Positions 63,373-64,000 of a DNA stretch of 64,000 bases are shown here, one piece after another. Location: positions 426,418 to 490,417 of the forward strand of contig NZ_JBHUGH010000003.1 of NCBI RefSeq assembly GCF_042681825.1. The letters run 5' to 3'. Under the pieces are notes generated by a model. The model was not told the DNA's origin. It did not search any database and saw only the letters and a list, made by a program, of their open reading frames with translations. Numbering within the stretch: the first letter of the stretch is position 1; the number at the start of each line of letters is the position of its first letter. A program made the translations under genes and the position numbers. The DNA is from Halodurantibacterium flavum. Lineage in GTDB: Bacteria > Pseudomonadota > Alphaproteobacteria > Rhodobacterales > Rhodobacteraceae.

Positions 63373-63609
63373 TCACCCGGGAACCGGCGAAAGCTCCGTC
63401 TCCGATTTCAGCACATGCCCGCCGGCACGAGAGCCATCGCCGCCCTGACGCAGCAGATAGGCCGGTCGTCTCGCGCTGCCATTGCGCGTGATCTTGCGCC
63501 CCTTGATGGTGCGGCTCACGCGGCGGGTAAAGACCTCCACCACCTCGCCTTCCCCGCGGCCACTGCCCCAGCGCCAGCTGACGCGATCACCCTTTTGAAA
63601 TTCCACCAT
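63373..63609 (-). CDS. DUF2945 (hypervirulence-associated Tudor-like) protein
   Basis: The 78-residue basic protein begins FQKGDRVSWRWGSGRGEGEV, with VEVFTRRVSRTIKGRKITRN in the middle and AYLLRQ, HVLKSETEL at the end. This is the DUF2945/Tudor-like small beta barrel. Its function in bacteria is unknown. It is convergent with hemP, 68 bases away. The start at 63609 is the ATG before VEFQKGD. Confidence 0.88.
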   Translation of the reverse strand: MVEFQKGDRVSWRWGSGRGEGEVVEVFTRRVSRTIKGRKITRNGSARRPAYLLRQGGDGSRAGGHVLKSETELSPVPG

Positions 63610-63899
63610 GCTCCCCGCCCCTCCTGTCGCATGGGCAACACTCTGTGCAGGTATGGGTTCCGCGAGGCAGTGGATGCCGGAAGGTTCTGGCTCTGCGCGC
63701 GAACTTCCCGTTCTGAAATCAGCCTCGGGAACTCAATGCCCCAAAAAGCCGCCATCCGCTCAGGTTCGGACGGACATCGGACCACGGGCGAAGCATTTGG
63801 GTGGGCTTAGGGGGGCGGCTCACCTCTCAAGATAGTTGCGAAGTTGTCGATCCGAGTTCCGATGCATACAGTAACCCTAGGCTCCAGACTCATTGATTT

Positions 63900-64000
63900 T
63901 CAAAGCCAGAAGATGACGGTTGCGGCGAGAGCGACGGCGGAGAGGAAGGTCGTGGCGCATCTGTCATAGCGTGTGGCGATACGGCGCCAGTCCTTCAGCC
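63900..64000 (-). mobile_element. 3' end of an IS5-family transposase (partial, right edge)
   Basis: The minus strand encodes LKDWRRIATRYDRCATTFLS then AVALAATVIFWL and a TGA, the standard C-terminus of IS5-family (IS427-like) transposases, with RRIATRYDR as the DDE-Glu region. The gene continues beyond the window. The bases just left (CCTAGGCTCCAGACTCATTG, about 63876-63895) look like the IS end; the CTAG inside could be part of the target duplication. The rest of the element is outside. Confidence 0.85.

Overview
The window is a GC-rich chromosomal segment of an alphaproteobacterium, most likely of the Rhodobacteraceae/Paracoccaceae (Rhodobacterales). Supporting this are the order sdhCDAB / TorF-type porin / mesaconyl-CoA hydratase / DUF1737 / NnrU / malyl-CoA thioesterase / TauE family / mdh-sucCD-sucAB-lpd, the FYDLN-acid protein next to a tRNA-Ala, and the rsfS-rlmH-gpmI-envC-ctpA-rppH cluster. 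I recall similar arrangements in Rhodobacter-type genomes. Apart from one IS5-family end at the right edge, the window holds no intact mobile element, no rRNA and no CRISPR array.

Positions 1-15.9 kb: an incoming CBS-domain protein end, two EamA transporters, yebC, two SLC13/TrkA-C permeases around a small lipoprotein, a YmdB-like phosphodiesterase, the coupled pair mgtE and 5-formyl-THF cyclo-ligase, guanine deaminase, a HisN-type phosphatase, a PraR-like HTH regulator, a quinone oxidoreductase, a LysR regulator divergent from a DUF1127 protein, and a Bax-inhibitor-1 family protein. Positions 16-35 kb are the metabolic core. The sdh operon and the suc-lpd operon encode succinate dehydrogenase, succinyl-CoA synthetase and 2-oxoglutarate dehydrogenase, with mdh beside them. 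Between the two blocks lie two ethylmalonyl-CoA pathway genes (mch and the malyl-CoA thioesterase gene). A FadR-type GntR regulator closes the block. Pairs of the palindrome GTGATCAC with identical 21-bp spacing lie upstream of sdhC and of sucC, and related sites lie just upstream of the GntR gene. This suggests a local TCA-cycle regulon.

Positions 35-45 kb are more accessory. A tRNA-Ala(GGC) is followed by a frameshifted SDR pseudogene. Then come a TRAP transporter (dctMQP order on the minus strand), a secreted CAP-domain protein, and a PQQ-dehydrogenase whose membrane part is a separate overlapping gene. Transposase and transporter debris lies next to a tRNA-Pro(CGG). Positions 45-50 kb carry the leucine genes leuB, leuD and leuC, with a degenerate endonuclease/exonuclease/phosphatase-fold protein between leuB and leuD.

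Positions 50-63 kb are housekeeping genes: rsfS (preceded by a 19-codon overlapping ORF), rlmH, gpmI, an EnvC-type factor, ctpA, rppH, a MltB-type transglycosylase, rnr, and the lysine/peptidoglycan genes dapE and dapD. A LOG-family protein follows, then a two-gene small-protein unit ending in hemP, a DUF2945 protein and the IS5-family end. The most interesting signals are the paired TCA operators, the extra genes inside the TCA operon, the rsfS upstream ORF, the pseudo-EEP protein, and the tiny gene coupled to hemP.
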